Below, one piece after another: positions 42,909 to 51,237 of a stretch of DNA of 64,000 nucleotides (position 1 is the first letter of the stretch; every line of letters starts with the position of its first letter). Position numbers and translations under genes: made by a program. Below the pieces are notes generated by a model. That model saw nothing but the letters and a program-made list of their open reading frames with translations. It ran no database searches and was not told the origin of the DNA. Location: positions 1-64,000 of the forward strand of contig DASZDG010000056.1 of assembly GCA_035942255.1 (NCBI GenBank). The letters run 5' to 3'. Source of the stretch: JALZEG01 sp035942255. Its GTDB lineage: Bacteria > Actinomycetota > CADDZG01 > WHSQ01.

Positions 42909-43973
42909 TCAGAACGCCCACATGCCCCGGGCGAAGCGCGCGAACAGCAGCAGCTGGAGCACCATGCCGGCCGAGGCGACGGCCGCCAGCGCCCACGGCC
43001 TCCGCCCGAGCCGCCCCAGCGTCGTGAACAACGGGTAGATCCCGAGGAGGTAGCGGGGCAGGCTGATCAGCCACGACGCCGACAGGACCATGAGCATCGT
43101 CACGGCCGAGAACGTCCGGTCGGTCCACCGCATCGACCTCCACCCGAACGCGAGCACGCCCAGCGCGAACACGAGCGCCACGAGCCGCGCGGGGTGGACG
43201 AGGAACGACTCGATCGTGAGGTCCGTCCCCGCCATCGACTCGAGCGCATCGGTCACCGGCACCCAGGGCGGGACCGCGTGCTGGAACCAGTGCTCGTCCT
43301 GGACCCCGAGGAAGTGGAACGGGTCGCCGTGGACGACCTGGTTGACCCCGAGGTACGACACGAACCCGAGCGGGACGAGCGCGATCGCGCCGAGCTTGCG
43401 GGCCGCGCCGCGGGGATCGCCTCGCTGCGCGACGAGCGCCTCGACGAGCAGCGCCGGCACGAGCGCGAGCCCGACCATCCGGGTCGCGGTCGCGCCGAGG
43501 CCCGCGAGCCCCGCGAGCCACCAGCGTCCCGTACGCGCGCCGTAGACCGAGGCGAGCACGCACATCAGGAAGACCGACTCCGAGTAGGGGGCGAACAGCG
43601 CGTACGCGGTCGGGAACGAGAACAGCACGATCGCCGCGCCCCAGGACTCCTCGGCCCCCCGGTCGAGGCCCGTCAGCCGGTGAAGCAGCCACCCCGAGGC
43701 GACGGAGGAGAGCGTCGTGACTACGAGCGACGCGACGACGAGGTTCCGGACGACGACGCCCGTCGCGGCCACGAGTAAAGGGAACAGGGGGAAGAAGACG
43801 ATAAAGAGAGCGTCCTCTCCGGAGGACCGGTACCCGACGTCCGCGATCCGCACGTAGTGGGCCGGGTCCCAGTGCAACCACATCCGGCTCAGCCCGGCCG
43901 ACAGGTCTCCGTCCGCGGAGCCCGCCGCCGAGCTGAGGCCGGTGACGAACAGAAGGGCTCGCGGTATGGCCAC
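42909..43973 (-). CDS. PIG-V-like GT-C mannosyltransferase
   Basis: 354 residues if started at GTG 43973. Longer in-frame starts would overlap the divergent GT2 gene and code for non-membrane Ser/Arg-rich sequence, so they are unlikely. Multi-pass membrane protein with the loop WLHWDPAHYVRIADVGY after the first helix, resembling the PIG-V/DUF2029-type mannosyltransferase active site, then FFPLFPLLVAATG and FSFPTAYALFAPYSES. It would transfer mannose from a polyprenyl carrier outside the membrane. It sits 16 bases from the PMT fusion on the same strand, so the two are probably co-transcribed. Confidence 0.82.
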   Translation of the reverse strand: MAIPRALLFVTGLSSAAGSADGDLSAGLSRMWLHWDPAHYVRIADVGYRSSGEDALFIVFFPLFPLLVAATGVVVRNLVVASLVVTTLSSVASGWLLHRLTGLDRGAEESWGAAIVLFSFPTAYALFAPYSESVFLMCVLASVYGARTGRWWLAGLAGLGATATRMVGLALVPALLVEALVAQRGDPRGAARKLGAIALVPLGFVSYLGVNQVVHGDPFHFLGVQDEHWFQHAVPPWVPVTDALESMAGTDLTIESFLVHPARLVALVFALGVLAFGWRSMRWTDRTFSAVTMLMVLSASWLISLPRYLLGIYPLFTTLGRLGRRPWALAAVASAGMVLQLLLFARFARGMWAF

Positions 43974-43992
43974 CAGTGCAACAATGCCGAGG

Positions 43993-44754
43993 ATGACGGA
44001 CGAGGGCCGGGTCGATCGGGGGCGCGTGCGGTCGCTGTCGTGCTTCTTCCCGGCCTTCAACGAGGAGGAGAACATCGCGGCCGTTCTCGAGGAGGCGCTC
44101 GCGATCCTGCCGCGCTTCGCCGACGAGTTCGAGGTCATAGTCGTCGACGACGGGTCAAGCGACCGCACGGGCGACGTCGTCAGCGACTACGCCCGCGGCG
44201 ACGAACGGGTCCGGTTGGTCACGCATGAGGTGAACCGAGGATACGGGGAAGCCCTCCGGTCCGGGCTCAACGCCGCCCGCGGCGACGCCGTCTTCTTCAC
44301 CGATGCCGACCGGCAGTTCCACCTCGACGACATCGCACGCCTGCTCGAGGCGTACGAGACGTCGCCGTTCGTCGTCGGCTACCGCCTCAAGCGCAACGAC
44401 CCCAAGCACCGGCTGTTCGTCGCCCGGGTGTACCACGCCGCGCTTAAGGCGGTCTTCGGGCTGCGCGTGCGCGACGTCGACTGCGCCTTCAAGCTGCTCG
44501 ACCGGACCGCGCTCGATCCGATCCGTCCCGACCTCGAGTCGCGGTCGGCGTTCATCTCGCCCGAGCTGCTGATCCGCGCGCAGATGGCGGGGGTCTCGAT
44601 CCGCGAGGTCGGGGTCCCCCACTACCCGCGCGCCGCGGGACGGCCGAAGGGCGCGACGCCCAAGGTCATCGCGCGGACGATCAAGGAGATCGCCGTGATG
44701 CGCCGGCGTCTCGGGTCGATGAAGAGCCGCTCCGGAGCCGGCGTCCGCCGCTAG
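43993..44754 (+). CDS. GT2 glycosyltransferase, polyprenyl-phosphate mannose/glucose synthase-like
   Basis: 253 residues from ATG at 43993; GTG at 44026 (RSLSCFF) is a good alternative. The GT2 fold has SCFFPAFNEEENIAAV, VIVVDDGSSDRTGDVV, HEVNRGYGEALRSGL and the DxD motif FFTDADRQFHLDDI. The C-terminus lacks membrane helices, as in DPM1-type synthases that make polyprenyl-phosphate mannose from GDP-mannose. This would feed the divergent PIG-V-like and PMT genes. Its TAG shares the palindrome CTAG with the stop of the convergent LPxTG-type gene. Confidence 0.88.
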   Translation: MTDEGRVDRGRVRSLSCFFPAFNEEENIAAVLEEALAILPRFADEFEVIVVDDGSSDRTGDVVSDYARGDERVRLVTHEVNRGYGEALRSGLNAARGDAVFFTDADRQFHLDDIARLLEAYETSPFVVGYRLKRNDPKHRLFVARVYHAALKAVFGLRVRDVDCAFKLLDRTALDPIRPDLESRSAFISPELLIRAQMAGVSIREVGVPHYPRAAGRPKGATPKVIARTIKEIAVMRRRLGSMKSRSGAGVRR

Positions 44755-45647
44755 GCCCGCGCCTTTCCCGTCACCAGCATCAGCCCCCCGCCGCTCGCGA
44801 GCAGCAGGCCGGCGGCGAGCAGCGCGGCCGCGTGCTCCGAGGAACCCGTGAACGGGAGCGTCCCCGGCCGTGCCGGCTGGGTGGCGGCGACGGCCGGAGC
44901 GGTCCGGGCCGGCCGCTCTTGCGGCGTCGACGGGTTGTCCGGAGGCGCGGTCACCGTCGCCGGGAGGACCCTGGGCGGACGGGGAGGCCGGTCCGGCCGT
45001 CCGGGAGGCGACGCCGGCGGGGTGGCCGGCGGCGTCGTCGGGGGAGGCGCCGTCACGGTGGCGGGAGGGGCCGGCGTGGGAGTGGTCGCGAGGCCCGGGG
45101 GCGTCGCGGGTGGGCCCGGCGGGAACGCGGGCGGCGTCGTCGTCACCGGCGGCGTCGAGGCTGGCGGGGTCGGCGTCGGGGGGCGGGGCGGGAACGTCGC
45201 CGGGGGCGTCGGCGTGGTGGTGGGCGGCGTGGTCGTCACGATCCCGGGCGGGGCCGGCGTGGGGGCCGCGGCCGTGCAGCCGGTGTGGGCGGGGTTCGTC
45301 TTCCCGATCCCGCTGTTGCCGTCGCACTCGTAGCCGTTGTTCGGGTCGGAGCCGTCCGGGTACTGGTCCGGCGGGTTCTTGTCGTCCGCGTTGCCGACAC
45401 ATCCCGCGCAGGGACGGCCGGACGCCTCACCCCCGCCGTTCCCGTTGAGGGACGGCGACCCGTCGCACGTGGAGTCGTAGGCGCCGCTCTGGTTGGCGCC
45501 GTGGCCCGTGTCGGAGTGGTGGGACTCGTCGCACCCGGCGATCGGGTTGCCGGGTTCGGCCGCGATCGCCAGCACCCCCGTGGCCATGAGGAAGCAGCCC
45601 ACGAGGAGCAGCACGAATGGGACCTGCCTTGCCCGAAAAGCTCTCAC
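44751..45647 (-). CDS. LPxTG-type surface protein (LPFTG), Cys-containing head and Pro/Thr stalk
   Basis: 298 residues from GTG at 45647. GGAGAGG lies 9-10 nt before it, while a TTG six codons earlier would start inside that ribosome binding site. A signal segment (FVLLLVGCFLMATGVLAIAA) leads to a head with six or more cysteines (AGCDESHHSDTG, STCDGSPSLNGNGGGEASG, CAGCVGNADDKNPPDQYPDG, YECDGNSG). A long Pro/Thr stalk follows, then LPFTG, a hydrophobic helix and the tail TGKARA. The threonines could be targets of the nearby O-mannosyltransferase, which is inference. Its stop shares CTAG with the convergent GT2 gene. Confidence 0.8.
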   Translation of the reverse strand: MRAFRARQVPFVLLLVGCFLMATGVLAIAAEPGNPIAGCDESHHSDTGHGANQSGAYDSTCDGSPSLNGNGGGEASGRPCAGCVGNADDKNPPDQYPDGSDPNNGYECDGNSGIGKTNPAHTGCTAAAPTPAPPGIVTTTPPTTTPTPPATFPPRPPTPTPPASTPPVTTTPPAFPPGPPATPPGLATTPTPAPPATVTAPPPTTPPATPPASPPGRPDRPPRPPRVLPATVTAPPDNPSTPQERPARTAPAVAATQPARPGTLPFTGSSEHAAALLAAGLLLASGGGLMLVTGKARA

Positions 45648-45759
45648 CGAAAAAATCCTCTCCAATCGCTAAAGTCCGTCCGGTCACCTGCCGATAGACA
45701 TTGGTTAGCCCGCTGGCGGACGCCTTACCCACGAGACGGCGCGCCACACGCCCTCCCCG

Positions 45760-45765
45760 TAGAGT
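45760..45765 (+). promoter_or_regulatory. -10 box of the DUF4012 gene (leaderless)
   Basis: TAGAGT, 9 nt before the TTG at 45775. The gap CGGGACCCC has no useful ribosome binding site. Confidence 0.45.
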
Positions 45766-45774
45766 CGGGACCCC

Positions 45775-47631
45775 TTGAGAACGAAGCTGTTCCTCGCCGC
45801 CGTCGTCTTCCTGCTGGCGGTCGTGGGCCTCTCGGCGTACCTGGCGGTAGCCGTGGGGTCCGAGCTGTACGAGGCCAGGTCCGTGCTCGCAGGGCCGGCC
45901 GGTGACCTGGACCGGGATGCCCTGCTCCGCGCCCGCCGGCACCTCGTCCGCGCCGACGAGATCCTCGACGGCGTCGCCGCCAACGTCGTGTCGATGGTCC
46001 CCGTCGCCGGCCACAGCGTGAGGGCGGTCGAGGACGTCACCGAGACCATGCTCCCCGTCCTCGACGCCGCCGACGCGCTCACGCGCAAGCTCGACGCGAT
46101 CGAGGGGCTCCAGGTCGTCGAGAACGGGGCGATCAGGACCGACCTCCTGGGTGCGCTGCGCGGCCCCCTCGTCCGCCAGGTCGACGCGCTCGAACGGCTC
46201 GTCACCGCCGCACGCGAGCGCCGGTCCGGCTGGATCCCGCCACCGCTGTGGGACGCGCTGGACGACCTCGAGCGCCGGGCCTCGGGCTACCGCGACGGCG
46301 CCCGGCGCGGCGCGGAGGCCGTCCGGCTGATGGGGCCGATGCTCGGCCAGGCCGGCCCCCGCAAGTACCTCGTGGTCATGCTCAACAACGCGGAGCTGCG
46401 GGGCGCCGGCGGCATCCCGTCGGCCGCCGGGGTCGTGAAGGCCGTCGAGGGCCGGCTGAGGCTGGGACGCTTCCGGCACACGGTCGACCTGAGAGGGCCG
46501 CGCCGTCCGTACCCGAAGGTCGCGGCCCCCGCGGACTTCCGCCGGCGCTTCGGCTTCTACAAGGCCGACACGACGTTCTGGACGAACATCACGTTCTCGC
46601 CCGACGTCCCCGACGTCGCGCTCGTGGCCGCGCGCGCGTTCAAGAAGGTGACCGGCAAGAAGGTCGACGGCGCGATCCTCGTCGACCCGCGCGGCATCGC
46701 CGCGCTGATGCCGGAGGACGCGGCGATCTCGATCGCCGGGACCGGGGTGAGCGTGGGCCGGGCGGACCTGCCCGGCTACACCTACTCGGGCGTGTACGAG
46801 GACCTCGGCGGCGCGACCGAGAGACGCCGCACCGCTCTGCTCGAGCTGGGGCAGGGCGCGTTCGAGGCGATCCTCGCGGGAGGGCTCGCAGGACGGGCGA
46901 CGCTGGAGGACGCGGGCCGCGCGGTCGCCGGCGGGCACGTCCGCATCGTGTCGTTCGACCCCGCCGAGCAGCAGGTCCTGGACGCACTCGCCGCGAGCGG
47001 TGACCTCGACGGGGCCCCCGGCGACTCGCTGCTGGTCGCGGCCCAGAACTTCAGCGCCGACAAGCTCGACTACTGGGTCAGGCGGGGCGTGACGCACTCG
47101 TGCTCGGTCGACGAGGGGGCCGCGGCCTGCACGACGACCGTGACGCTGTCGAACCGCGCGCCCGAGGGCCTCACGCGCTACGTCGCCGGAAAGCCCTACG
47201 GCGCGCTGGAGGAGCTCGTCGAGGTGTACGTGCCGGAGGCGGCGACGGTGCGTGCCGTCGAGCTCGACGGCACGGGTGCGGAGGTGGAGCCCGACCGTCA
47301 GGATGGGCACGAGGTCGCCGGCGCGTTCCTCGAGCCGCTCCCCGGCGAGCGGAGCACGATGACCGTGCGCTACGACCTGCCGCTGGAGGGAGACGGCTAC
47401 ACCCTCGAGGTCCTCCCGCAGCCGCTCACGCACGACGCCCGCCTGCGCATCGCGCTGGACGTCCCGCGCGGATGGTCGCTGGAGGGAGAGGGCGAGCGGG
47501 AGCCGGGACGGCTGCGGTTCAGCGGGCCCCTAGATCGCACGCTCCGGTTCGAGGCGCGGCCCGCGGACAGGAGCGGACTGTCGGCCCTGTGGGAGGGCCT
47601 GGTCGGGTTCTGGAGGGACCCGGTGTTCTAG
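45775..47631 (+). CDS. DUF4012 family envelope protein
   Basis: 618 residues from TTG at 45775. One N-terminal membrane helix (LFLAAVVFLLAVVGLSAYLA) is followed by a helical part and then the DUF4012 core with KYLVVMLNNAELRGAGGIP, ending in a beta-rich C-terminal domain. The core is a LytR-like relative found in exopolysaccharide and cell-wall loci. It is probably exported and may act in glycan attachment or length control, but this is not established. Its stop shares CTAG (47628-47631) with the convergent IPFTG gene. Confidence 0.88.
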   Translation: MRTKLFLAAVVFLLAVVGLSAYLAVAVGSELYEARSVLAGPAGDLDRDALLRARRHLVRADEILDGVAANVVSMVPVAGHSVRAVEDVTETMLPVLDAADALTRKLDAIEGLQVVENGAIRTDLLGALRGPLVRQVDALERLVTAARERRSGWIPPPLWDALDDLERRASGYRDGARRGAEAVRLMGPMLGQAGPRKYLVVMLNNAELRGAGGIPSAAGVVKAVEGRLRLGRFRHTVDLRGPRRPYPKVAAPADFRRRFGFYKADTTFWTNITFSPDVPDVALVAARAFKKVTGKKVDGAILVDPRGIAALMPEDAAISIAGTGVSVGRADLPGYTYSGVYEDLGGATERRRTALLELGQGAFEAILAGGLAGRATLEDAGRAVAGGHVRIVSFDPAEQQVLDALAASGDLDGAPGDSLLVAAQNFSADKLDYWVRRGVTHSCSVDEGAAACTTTVTLSNRAPEGLTRYVAGKPYGALEELVEVYVPEAATVRAVELDGTGAEVEPDRQDGHEVAGAFLEPLPGERSTMTVRYDLPLEGDGYTLEVLPQPLTHDARLRIALDVPRGWSLEGEGEREPGRLRFSGPLDRTLRFEARPADRSGLSALWEGLVGFWRDPVF

Positions 47632-47954
47632 CGCTGGCGCGACGGCCGGCGGGCGAGACGCACGATGCCCGTGCCGAGGACCGTGAGCCCGGCGCCGATC
47701 AGGACGAACCGCGTGAGGTCGGCACCGGTGAACGGGATGTCCGGAGGCGTCGACGGCTCGGGGCCGCGGGACGGGAAGACCGTGGGCGGCGTCGACGGCG
47801 TGCCCGTGGGGGGCGGAGCCGACGGCGACGGCGAGAGGCTCGCGATCACGGTGGGAGTCGGGGGCGGATACGGCTGCGCCTTCGCGCCCGTGCCCGCGAT
47901 CCAGAGGACTGCGAAGAGCAGCCCGATCACGACCGGCACCCTCAGCCCCCGCAT
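47628..47954 (-). CDS. Small LPxTG-like surface protein (IPFTG)
   Basis: 108 residues from ATG at 47954, behind GGAAGGAG with 6 nt spacing; an earlier in-frame start lies upstream of that site and is rejected. A signal segment (VPVVIGLLFAVLWIAGTGA), a short Pro/Ser/Thr stalk, IPFTGADL, a membrane helix and the basic tail RLARRPSRQR follow. The basic tail makes it the most sortase-like of the four such proteins here. Its neighbours are the DUF4012 gene and an O-antigen ligase-like gene. Confidence 0.78.
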   Translation of the reverse strand: MRGLRVPVVIGLLFAVLWIAGTGAKAQPYPPPTPTVIASLSPSPSAPPPTGTPSTPPTVFPSRGPEPSTPPDIPFTGADLTRFVLIGAGLTVLGTGIVRLARRPSRQR

Positions 47955-48250
47955 CTCGTCTCCTTCCGAAGCTTCCACTGCTTCCGCCGCATGCCGGGCA
48001 CGCGCGCGTAAGCCTTTCGCCAGACCGCTTCATGATAGGGCCTGCGTCGCAGACCCTACGATACGCCCGCCAGCGTATGTCTCCCCGGCGCGGCGGCGGC
48101 CGGTGCCGGCGCATCGCCGCAGCTAGAGCCCCCGACGAGCGTGGATCTACGACGGAGAGCGTAGGCCGGGACGCACGCCCGCCCGGTATGTCGGTCGGGC
48201 GCTTCTGCCAGGTATTGGTAAGAAGCACCCCCGGCTGCATAATCAGAGCC
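47955..48250. promoter_or_regulatory. Divergent regulatory gap with two inverted repeats
   Basis: 296 bases between divergent genes. An interrupted 23-base palindrome lies at 48036-48058 (arms TAGGG+CTGCG and CGCAG+CCCTA). It is followed directly by a 6-bp inverted repeat with a 6-base loop at 48061-48078 (ATACGC, GCGTAT). The GC-rich remainder has no gene. These could be operator sites or RNA hairpins of the leader of the IPFTG gene. Confidence 0.45.
48215..48243 (+). promoter_or_regulatory. Promoter of the O-antigen ligase-like gene, leaderless
   Basis: -35 TTGGTA (48215-48220), spacer 17, -10 CATAAT (48238-48243). The ATG follows after 7 nt, so transcription should begin at or very near the start codon. 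Confidence 0.7.
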
Positions 48251-49690
48251 ATGGCCACCGCTTCCGCCCCGCGCTCGGCGCGGCTCCGCCGCCGGCTCGT
48301 CCAGCCGGCCCGGCTGCCGTTGCCGGTAGACGAACGGAGGCGTGCACGCCACCTGCGGCGGCTGCTCACGCCCTTGCTGTTCGCAAGCGTGGTGACCGTT
48401 CCTCTGCTGCTCCCGCCGATCGGGGCGAACGCGGTCCCGGCGGATTTCTTCAACGCGGCGTTCGTCGTGCTGGGGGCCGCGGTGCTGCTCCGCACGCGCG
48501 CCCGCATGCGGATCCCGCTGGGAGGGAGCTACCTGCTGATCCTGACCGGTGGGCTCATCGCCGTGACGCAGTCGATCGTGCCGAAGGAGTCGATCGTCGC
48601 CGTCGTGCAGGACGCCTACCTCTTCGTGTGGTTCGTGATCGTCGTGAACTTCCTGATATCCGGCGGGGGCCGGGCGACCCGGTGGGTCGCGATCGTGTGG
48701 GGGTTCGTCGGCGTCGCGGTCGCGCTGCTCGTCTGGGGGGCCTGGCTCGGCTATCCCACCAACGTCCCGATGCTGTTCGGGTACCCGCTCGTGGACCCGT
48801 GGGGCCGATCAGAAGGGACGTTCCGCGATCCGAACATGGCGGGGAACTACCTCGTGCTGTCACTGTTCGTGCTGTGGGCCGCGCCGCGCCCGCGCAACGT
48901 GCTCGTCAAGCTCGTCCTCACGGTGCCGTTCCTGCTCGGGATCTACGTCACGCAGTCGATCACCGCGCTGGTGACGCTCGCCGGCGGAGTGCTCGTGGCG
49001 GGGACGATCGCGTTCGTAGCGCGGAGGGAGGCCGTCGTGGCCGCCGTCATGGCCGTCGTGGCCGCGGCCCTCGTGGCGGTCGTCGTGCTGCCGCAGACGT
49101 TCCTCGCGGACCCCACCGAGGTGACGGCGTCGCTCGGTGAGAACGAGCTCTTCGACGAGTCGCTCGGCCGCAGCAACTCCAGCCTCAGCGTCCGCGCGCA
49201 GCGGTGGGAGGAGGCCTTCCAGCTGTTCGGCAGCAGCATCATCCTCGGCGTGGGGCCGTCGTCGACGGACGAGTCGCTGGCCGAGCGGGGGGCGCCGCTA
49301 ACCGGCGAGATCCACAACGACTACATGGCGGGGCTGCTGGAGCGCGGGCTGCTCGGCGCCGTGGGCAACCTCTTCCTGTTCGTCGTCGCGGCCGCGTGGT
49401 CGGTCCGCGTCGGGCTCGACAAGCGCCTATCGGCCGAGGGCTGGCGGCCGGCGGCGCTGGCGGGCGGCGTCGTCGTGATCCTCATGGCGGCGATGAGCCT
49501 CGAGACCCTGCACTTCCGTCACGTGTGGCTGTTCTTCGGGCTGGTCGTGGCGCTCGGGATGAGGGGCGGGACGTCGCCGGCCCCGGTGGGAGCTCCCGCC
49601 GGTTTCGAGCGCCGGCCGCGTCCGCCCGCGCTCGGCGTGAGGCGCCGGCCTAGCAGCTTCGGAAGAGCCGGCCCGGCTGCACGCACCTGA
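48251..49690 (+). CDS. O-antigen ligase/polymerase-like membrane protein (Wzy/WaaL type)
   Basis: 479 residues from ATG at 48251, leaderless. About ten membrane helices. It has the family loop YPLVDPWGRSEGTFRDPNMAGNYLV with the FRDPNMxG motif, and a large loop before GVGPSSTDESLAERG and the closing GEIHNDYMAGLLERGLLG, typical of O-antigen ligase (PF04932-type) proteins. It would join lipid-linked glycan repeat units at the outer face. Its last 41 bases overlap the convergent glycoside-hydrolase gene. Confidence 0.88.
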   Translation: MATASAPRSARLRRRLVQPARLPLPVDERRRARHLRRLLTPLLFASVVTVPLLLPPIGANAVPADFFNAAFVVLGAAVLLRTRARMRIPLGGSYLLILTGGLIAVTQSIVPKESIVAVVQDAYLFVWFVIVVNFLISGGGRATRWVAIVWGFVGVAVALLVWGAWLGYPTNVPMLFGYPLVDPWGRSEGTFRDPNMAGNYLVLSLFVLWAAPRPRNVLVKLVLTVPFLLGIYVTQSITALVTLAGGVLVAGTIAFVARREAVVAAVMAVVAAALVAVVVLPQTFLADPTEVTASLGENELFDESLGRSNSSLSVRAQRWEEAFQLFGSSIILGVGPSSTDESLAERGAPLTGEIHNDYMAGLLERGLLGAVGNLFLFVVAAAWSVRVGLDKRLSAEGWRPAALAGGVVVILMAAMSLETLHFRHVWLFFGLVVALGMRGGTSPAPVGAPAGFERRPRPPALGVRRRPSSFGRAGPAART

Positions 49691-51053
49691 ACGACGCTCG
49701 TTCGCCGCGGCGCCACGTCGTCACCTTCAGCACCGCGGGCTTCGAGCGGTTACCGGCGCCGTCGAATGCGAGCACCGTGTAGACGTGGCGGCCGTTGAGC
49801 TGCTTGGGGTCGAGGAACTCGGTCGACCTCGTGCGGCCGATGCGCTTGCCGTCGCGGCGCACGATGTAGCCCTTCACCGCACGGTCGTCGCGGGCCTCGC
49901 CCCACCAGAGGTACGAACCGCGGTCCAGAACTGCGGACAGCAGGTCGCGGGGGGCCGACGGGGCGTTGCGGTCGGCCTTCTTCGGGCGGGAGAACGGGGC
50001 CCTGTCGGGGCGGGCGGTTCCGGGGCGGGGGGCCGCGATCGGAGCGGGTGAGGCTTCGGCGGTCGGCGTCGGGCCGGGTGTTGCGGTGGGCGCGGGGGCC
50101 GGGTCCTCGGTGGGGGCCGGGTCCGGGCTCACGGTCGGAGTCGGGGTGGCCGTCGGCGTGGGCGTCGGAGTCGCGGTCGGCGTCGGCGTGGGAGACGGAG
50201 CCGGGGTCGGCGTGGGCGACGGAGCCGGCAACGGAGCGCTCGCACGGAACGTCCGGGAGTTCTGCGCACGCAGGACCGCGAGATGGTCGGGCCGCGTCTC
50301 GACCTGGCCCTCGTTCCAGTGGTAGACGAAGTAGCCCTCCATGCCGGTGCGGCTCCAGTGGTCGAACTGGCGCTCGAGCTCCTCGGCCGTCGGCACGCGG
50401 TACCAGTTGTCGGCGAAGTCCTGGACGATCGCCCAGTAGCGGGTGACCCCGTCCTTGACGGCCTCCTCGGCGGCGACGCCGATGTCGGAGTACTTGCACG
50501 TCGACCACGAGTACGCACACGGGTAGATGTCGAGGCCCATGATGTCGGTCGTCCCCGCGAAGTGCTGGTAGGGGAAGCCCTCGCGCCCGTCCCACGCCGC
50601 GACCACGACGTAGGTCGGCTTGGAGGGGTCGAGCGACTTCACGAGCCGGGCCCGGGCCGCGATCTCGGCGGGCGAGTCCGGGCACTGCCGGTAGTTCGGC
50701 TCGTCGGCGACGTTGTAGGCGACGATCGCCTCGTGGCCGCGGATGGCGGTGACGGTCTCGCGGATCCACGCGTCGTCGCGGTCGAAGCTGCAGGTCTCGT
50801 TGTTGTAGCCGAACAGCCACACGAGGCCCCCGAGACCCTGCACCTGCAGGCCGTCGAGGTGGTCGCGCCACGGCTGCACGGTGACGGTGTTGAAGCCCGT
50901 CGCCTTCAGGGTGGTGACGCCGGTGGGGCTCGCGTCGCGGCCGTAGACGCCGCGGACGAAGCTAGGGGTGGCGGCCGAGGCCGTCGCGGGGTGGACCAGT
51001 GGTGCACACGTCAGCGCAACGCCGACGACGCTCGCGAAGAGCTTCTTGTTCAT
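49650..51053 (-). CDS. Secreted glycoside-hydrolase-like protein with stalk and FN3 domain, under c-di-GMP control
   Basis: 467 residues. Signal peptide 1-28 (LFASVVGVALTCAPLV, SASAA). A TIM-barrel-like hydrolase follows (about 30-275) with GVYGRDASPTGV, VQPWRDHLDGL, the likely acid Glu118 in YNVADEPNYRQCP, WDGREGFPYQHFAGTTDIMG and YHWNEGQV. A Pro/Thr repeat stalk spans about 280-345, and a fibronectin-III-like domain follows (about 370-455). The family is not certain. It is probably a surface glycan-trimming enzyme. A cyclic-di-GMP-I riboswitch lies in its leader and can mask its ribosome binding site (GGGAG, 6 nt before ATG). A shorter paralogue lies at 52025-52879. Confidence 0.85.
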   Translation of the reverse strand: MNKKLFASVVGVALTCAPLVHPATASAATPSFVRGVYGRDASPTGVTTLKATGFNTVTVQPWRDHLDGLQVQGLGGLVWLFGYNNETCSFDRDDAWIRETVTAIRGHEAIVAYNVADEPNYRQCPDSPAEIAARARLVKSLDPSKPTYVVVAAWDGREGFPYQHFAGTTDIMGLDIYPCAYSWSTCKYSDIGVAAEEAVKDGVTRYWAIVQDFADNWYRVPTAEELERQFDHWSRTGMEGYFVYHWNEGQVETRPDHLAVLRAQNSRTFRASAPLPAPSPTPTPAPSPTPTPTATPTPTPTATPTPTVSPDPAPTEDPAPAPTATPGPTPTAEASPAPIAAPRPGTARPDRAPFSRPKKADRNAPSAPRDLLSAVLDRGSYLWWGEARDDRAVKGYIVRRDGKRIGRTRSTEFLDPKQLNGRHVYTVLAFDGAGNRSKPAVLKVTTWRRGERASFRCVQPGRLFRSC

Positions 51054-51059
51054 CGACTT

Positions 51060-51190
51060 CTCCCAGGTTCGGCAGCTGGGCGACCCCTCCGTGCGGAATG
51101 GGGCCCCTGGCTTTGCGTCCCTGCGTTGCCGCAGGTTTGCCTTTTCGTTCTGGTGCTACAGAAAGAGCATCGGCGTGCGGAGCGAGACCT
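51060..51190 (-). ncRNA. Cyclic-di-GMP-I (GEMM) riboswitch
   Basis: The minus strand carries the family core: GGCAAACC (51141-51134), then the stem CCTGCG, GCAA tetraloop, CGCAGG, then GGGACGCAAAGCC (51121-51109), followed by GGGGCC and the second hairpin with GCTGCCGAACC. Downstream CCCAG can pair with CTGGG, which covers the GGGAG ribosome binding site of the hydrolase gene. This suggests control of translation. The exact 5' and 3' limits are approximate. Confidence 0.9.
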
Positions 51191-51237
51191 TTAGGGGCCG
51201 CCCAGAACCTGTCACACGCCCTTCCTAGGCTCGATCG

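Noticed and set aside
42909..44168. Longer PIG-V-like protein starting at 44168
   Set aside because: Its extra N-terminus is Ser/Arg-rich, non-membrane and lies antisense to the GT2 gene.
49950..50225. DNA repeat of GTCGGCGTGGGC type as a tandem-repeat locus
   Set aside because: It is simply the coding sequence of the Pro/Thr stalk of the glycoside-hydrolase-like protein.
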